NCBI GenBank assembly: GCA_900770845.1
Contig: CAAGLS010000082.1
Location: 1-16,953, forward strand
Source of the DNA: an uncultured Prevotella sp.
GTDB taxonomy: Bacteria > Bacteroidota > Bacteroidia > Bacteroidales > Bacteroidaceae
Length of the DNA: 16,953 nt
Direction: 5' to 3'
Shown: in pieces, positions 14,171 through 16,953 of the stretch
Numbering within the stretch: the stretch's first letter is position 1
Layout of the letters: every line of letters begins with the position of its first letter
The notes under the pieces: model-generated
The model's input: the letters and a program-made list of their open reading frames with translations, nothing else
What the model was told of the DNA's origin: nothing
Databases searched by the model: none
Position numbers and translations under genes: made by a program

Positions 14171-14992
14171 ATGAAACAGGCAATGATTTTCGCAGCCGGA
14201 CTTGGCACCCGCCTCAAACCTCTGACCGACCGAATGCCTAAGGCTTTGGTCAGGGTAGGGGGAGAGCCGCTGCTAAAGCATGTCGTATTGAAACTACGCA
14301 ATGCAGGCTTTGACCGTGTTGTCGTCAACGTCCACCATTTTGCCGACCAAATCGTCCAATATCTTCAGGAGAATGACAATTTCGGCATGGACATCCGTAT
14401 CTCCGACGAGCGCAGCATGCTCTTGGAGACGGGCGGAGGCCTGAAGAAGGCCGCGCCGCTCTTCGATTCCTCATCGCCCATCTTCATCCACAACGTCGAC
14501 ATTCTGAGCAATCTCGATTTCAACGCCTTCTATGGGGCCGACCGCGCGGTGGTGTGCCCCTCGTGCGGCGTACCCCACGAGATGGCCGAGGCCACACTCC
14601 TTGTCTCCTGGCGCAAGACCAAACGCTACCTCATATTCAACGGCCAGATGCGCCTTGTGGGCTGGGTCAATGTCGAGACAAGGCAAATCAAGAGCTGCTA
14701 TGGGGAAATCCGCTGTTTGGAGGCGGAGATAAGGCAGGGAGAAGTGCTGGAGACCTTGCGCCGCCACGGCCTCCGCCTGTATGCCTTCTCGGGCATCCAC
14801 ACCTTCTCGCCGAGTCTCTTCAAGCTGATGGACGCATATCCCGACCGGTTTCCCATCATCGACTTCTACCTCGACAATGCGGCGAAGGTGGCCATCAAGG
14901 GCATCGCCGACGACAACCTGCGGCTGCTCGACGTGGGCAAGCAGGACACGCTGGACCAAGCAGAATCTTTTTTATCACAATATGGCTGCTGA
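14171..14992 (+). CDS. murU: MurU-like sugar-1-phosphate nucleotidyltransferase
   Basis: The 273-residue protein is a GT-A fold nucleotidyltransferase. The activating loop AAGLGTRLKPLTDRMPKAL (8-26) carries the GxGTRxxPxTxxxPK signature. LETGGGLKKA (85-94) and IHNVDIL (106-112, with D110 the likely metal ligand) are typical of MurU and related enzymes that make UDP-sugars from sugar-1-phosphates. MurU converts MurNAc-1-phosphate to UDP-MurNAc, the step after AmgK. The AmgK-like kinase lies upstream on the same strand, supporting this over a mannose or glucose-1-phosphate enzyme. At 273 residues it is longer than Pseudomonas MurU (about 220), so substrate assignment is moderate. It has its own promoter and is followed by guaA after 36 nt. 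Confidence 0.78.
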   Translation: MKQAMIFAAGLGTRLKPLTDRMPKALVRVGGEPLLKHVVLKLRNAGFDRVVVNVHHFADQIVQYLQENDNFGMDIRISDERSMLLETGGGLKKAAPLFDSSSPIFIHNVDILSNLDFNAFYGADRAVVCPSCGVPHEMAEATLLVSWRKTKRYLIFNGQMRLVGWVNVETRQIKSCYGEIRCLEAEIRQGEVLETLRRHGLRLYAFSGIHTFSPSLFKLMDAYPDRFPIIDFYLDNAAKVAIKGIADDNLRLLDVGKQDTLDQAESFLSQYGC

Positions 14993-15028
14993 GGCGCAAG
15001 GCCGGCAGCCCTACTTAAACCATATCAA

Positions 15029-16573
15029 ATGCAACAGAAGATCATCATACTCGATTTCGGATCGCAGACCACACAGCTCATCGGGCGTCGTGTGCGCGAG
15101 CTCGACACCTTCTGCGAAATCCTTCCCTACAACAAGTTCCCAAAGGACGATCCCGGCATCATCGGCGTGATACTGAGCGGCAGCCCCTATTCGGTCCACG
15201 ACAAGGAAGCCTTCAAGTGCGACCTTGGCGACTTCGTTGGAAAATACCCCGTGCTGGGCATCTGCTACGGCGCGCAGTATATCGCCTATAGCAATGGCGG
15301 CAAGGTGGAGCAGACCAGCACGCGCGAATACGGACGCGCCAATCTACGCACCATCGACCTCTCCAATCCCCTCTTCAAGGACTTCGAACCCAACTCGCAG
15401 GTGTGGATGAGCCATGGCGACACCATCACCGCCATTCCGCAGGACTGCCACGTCATCGCCAGCACCGACGATGTGCGCTTCGCCGCCTACGCCAGCACGC
15501 GCAACCCCTTATGGGCCGTGCAGTTCCACCCCGAGGTGTTCCACACCACGCAGGGCAAGACGCTGCTGAGGAATTTCGTGGTCGACATCTGCCACAGCCG
15601 CCAGGAGTGGAGTCCGGCCTCGTTTGTGGAGACCACGGTCAACGAGCTGCGCCAGCAGATAGGCAACGACCGCGTGATACTCGGCCTCTCGGGCGGCGTA
15701 GACTCTTCGGTTTGCGCCACGCTGCTCAACAAGGCCATCGGCCGCAACCTCACCTGCATCTTCGTCGACCACGGCATGCTGCGCAAGGATGAGTTCCGCA
15801 AGGTGATGGACGCCTATCAGGGACTGGGCCTCAACGTGGTGGGTGTCGATGCCAGCGCCAAGTTCTTCAAGGACCTTGACGGCGTGAGCGACCCCGAGCG
15901 CAAGCGCAAGATCATCGGCCGCGACTTCGTTGAGGTGTTCAACGCCGAGGCCAAGAAGATCACCGACGCCAAGTGGCTCGCCCAGGGCACCATCTATCCC
16001 GACCGCATAGAGAGCCTGAGCATCACGGGCATGACCATCAAGAGCCACCACAACGTGGGCGGACTGCCCAAGGACATGAAGCTCCAGCTCTGCGAGCCGC
16101 TGAAGTGGCTCTTCAAGGACGAGGTGCGCCGCGTGGGCCGACAGCTCAACATGCCCGAACGGCTCATCAACCGCCATCCATTCCCCGGCCCCGGACTGGC
16201 CGTGCGCATCTTAGGCACCATCACGCCCGAGAAGGTGCGCATCCTGCAGGAGGCCGACGACATCTACATCGAGGCCATGCACGCCTACACCATGCCCGAC
16301 GGCTCGTCGCTCTACGACCATGTGTGGCAGGCGGGAGCCATTCTGCTCTCCACCATACGCTCTGTAGGCGTGATGGGCGATGAGCGCACCTACGAGCATC
16401 CTGTGGCCCTAAGGGCCGTGACCTCGCAGGACGCCATGACGGCCGACTGGGCGCATCTGCCCTACGACTTCTTGGCCAAGGTCTCCAACGAGATCATCAA
16501 CAAGGTGAGGGGTGTCAACCGCGTCTGCTACGACATATCCTCCAAACCGCCCTCGACGATAGAGTGGGAATAG
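15029..16573 (+). CDS. guaA: GMP synthase, glutamine-hydrolysing
   Basis: The 514-residue two-domain enzyme converts XMP, glutamine and ATP to GMP in de novo purine synthesis. The N-terminal class I amidotransferase domain (about 1-190) has the nucleophile C79 in LGICYGAQY and the His-Glu pair H167 and E169 in FHPEV. The ATP-pyrophosphatase domain has the P-loop GLSGGVDSS (219-227). The C-terminal dimerisation domain shows RHPFPGPGLAVRILG and ends KPPSTIEWE, the normal terminus. ATG 15029 gives the expected start, IIILDFGSQTTQLIGRRVRE. It lies 36 nt after the MurU-like gene without an obvious promoter, so co-transcription is likely. The 50-codon ORF that follows begins 4 nt after its stop codon. 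Confidence 0.98.
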   Translation: MQQKIIILDFGSQTTQLIGRRVRELDTFCEILPYNKFPKDDPGIIGVILSGSPYSVHDKEAFKCDLGDFVGKYPVLGICYGAQYIAYSNGGKVEQTSTREYGRANLRTIDLSNPLFKDFEPNSQVWMSHGDTITAIPQDCHVIASTDDVRFAAYASTRNPLWAVQFHPEVFHTTQGKTLLRNFVVDICHSRQEWSPASFVETTVNELRQQIGNDRVILGLSGGVDSSVCATLLNKAIGRNLTCIFVDHGMLRKDEFRKVMDAYQGLGLNVVGVDASAKFFKDLDGVSDPERKRKIIGRDFVEVFNAEAKKITDAKWLAQGTIYPDRIESLSITGMTIKSHHNVGGLPKDMKLQLCEPLKWLFKDEVRRVGRQLNMPERLINRHPFPGPGLAVRILGTITPEKVRILQEADDIYIEAMHAYTMPDGSSLYDHVWQAGAILLSTIRSVGVMGDERTYEHPVALRAVTSQDAMTADWAHLPYDFLAKVSNEIINKVRGVNRVCYDISSKPPSTIEWE

Positions 16574-16577
16574 GACA

Positions 16578-16730
16578 ATGGCAAAGGTGTTTTCCCACTT
16601 CGGCCAGTCGGACGGCGAGGAGCGGCGCGATGAGCTCATCCGCACCATCAGCCACAGCATAGAGCATCTTACCACTTCCGAGTTGGAGGCCCTCTATTAC
16701 GACATGCTCACGAAAGACTACATCCGCTGA
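16578..16730 (+). CDS. small hypothetical protein downstream of guaA
   Basis: This 50-residue frame begins MAKVFSHFGQSDGEERRDEL and ends in LEALYYDMLTKDYIR. It starts 4 nt after the guaA stop codon and ends 62 nt before a strong terminator. It keeps the same C/G-rich third codon positions as guaA. The protein is soluble, acidic and helical in appearance, with no signal peptide or recognised domain. The close spacing suggests translational coupling with guaA. It was not matched to a known family. Confidence 0.65.
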   Translation: MAKVFSHFGQSDGEERRDELIRTISHSIEHLTTSELEALYYDMLTKDYIR

Positions 16731-16792
16731 CGCTGCGCCATGCCCTGCCCTCATCGGGTTCTGAATGGCCTCAATACGTCCATAACCCACAC

Positions 16793-16840
16793 CGAAAGCC
16801 AACATCCACGACATCCGTGGTGTTGGCTTTCGAAGTTTTT
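16793..16840 (+). terminator. intrinsic terminator of the murU-guaA unit
   Basis: CGAAAGCCAACA pairs with TGTTGGCTTTCG, and inside it CCACG pairs with CGTGG around an ACATC loop, with one bulged T. AAGTTTTT follows on the plus strand. The hairpin spans 16793-16832. Confidence 0.85.
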
Positions 16841-16953
16841 GCCGGTCTTGTCACTTTTTTCTCTTCACTTACGCGAGTTGCTGATGAGCGCCGACAACCG
16901 CAAGCAATCCGCAGGGCATGTGGAAAACGCTGACGGCTACGGCCAAAATAAGA
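16841..16953. other. window edge, gene content unresolved
   Basis: Two incomplete readings are possible. On the plus strand an ATG at 16884 opens MSADNRKQSAGHVENADGYG to the edge. On the minus strand a frame entering from the edge ends at a TAA (16871-16869), with sequence ending CGLLAVVGAHQQLA. Neither has a recognised family or a convincing promoter, so neither is called. Confidence 0.3.

Overview
The window looks like a chromosome segment from a GC-rich member of the Bacteroidetes, most likely Prevotellaceae. The signs are: a Bacteroidetes-type -7 box (TAnnTTTG) before several genes; weak or absent Shine-Dalgarno sequences; a GH130/GH92/GH125 mannoside gene set; a protein with a C-terminus like a type IX secretion sorting domain; and the family assignments of the housekeeping genes. 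No rRNA, tRNA, CRISPR array, transposase or phage gene was recognised.

Layout. 1-71: start of a minus-strand gene leaving the window, with its own upstream promoter. 541-1956: a one-piece ThrE-type (YjjP/YjjB-like) exporter. 2334-6990: a tight three-gene run, GH130 mannoside phosphorylase, GH92 alpha-mannosidase and GH125 alpha-1,6-mannosidase, with 20-nt gaps and a terminator at 7063-7106. 7107-7840: a gene-free stretch rich in structure, holding a diverged direct repeat pair, a palindromic array of 9-mers, a 22-nt-period tandem array, and an inverted repeat that contains a sigma-54-like -24/-12 element. 7841-9780: groES-groEL, ending in a strong terminator. About 9863-11880: an AT-rich island with a secreted type IX-like protein and a leftover sorting-domain fragment, closed by a terminator at 11882-11925. 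11958-14119: an overlapping operon of a small membrane protein, an AmgK-like sugar kinase fused to a RapZ C-terminal domain, and a membrane PH-like protein. 14171-16730: a MurU-like nucleotidyltransferase, guaA, and a 50-residue small ORF, ending in a terminator.

How the genes work together. GH92 and GH125 carry signal peptides and GH130 does not. This fits periplasmic trimming of alpha-mannose from N-glycan-like or mannan substrates, followed by cytoplasmic phosphorolysis of the remaining beta-mannosyl disaccharide. No SusC/SusD or transporter gene is visible beside them. The kinase-RapZ fusion and the MurU-like enzyme together resemble the AmgK-MurU route, which makes UDP-MurNAc from recovered cell-wall sugar. 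The RapZ domain would add an amino-sugar-sensing or regulatory module to the kinase.

The most unusual points are the kinase-RapZ fusion in a murU context, the sigma-54-like element inside an inverted repeat before groESL, and the stacked repeat families in 7153-7530.
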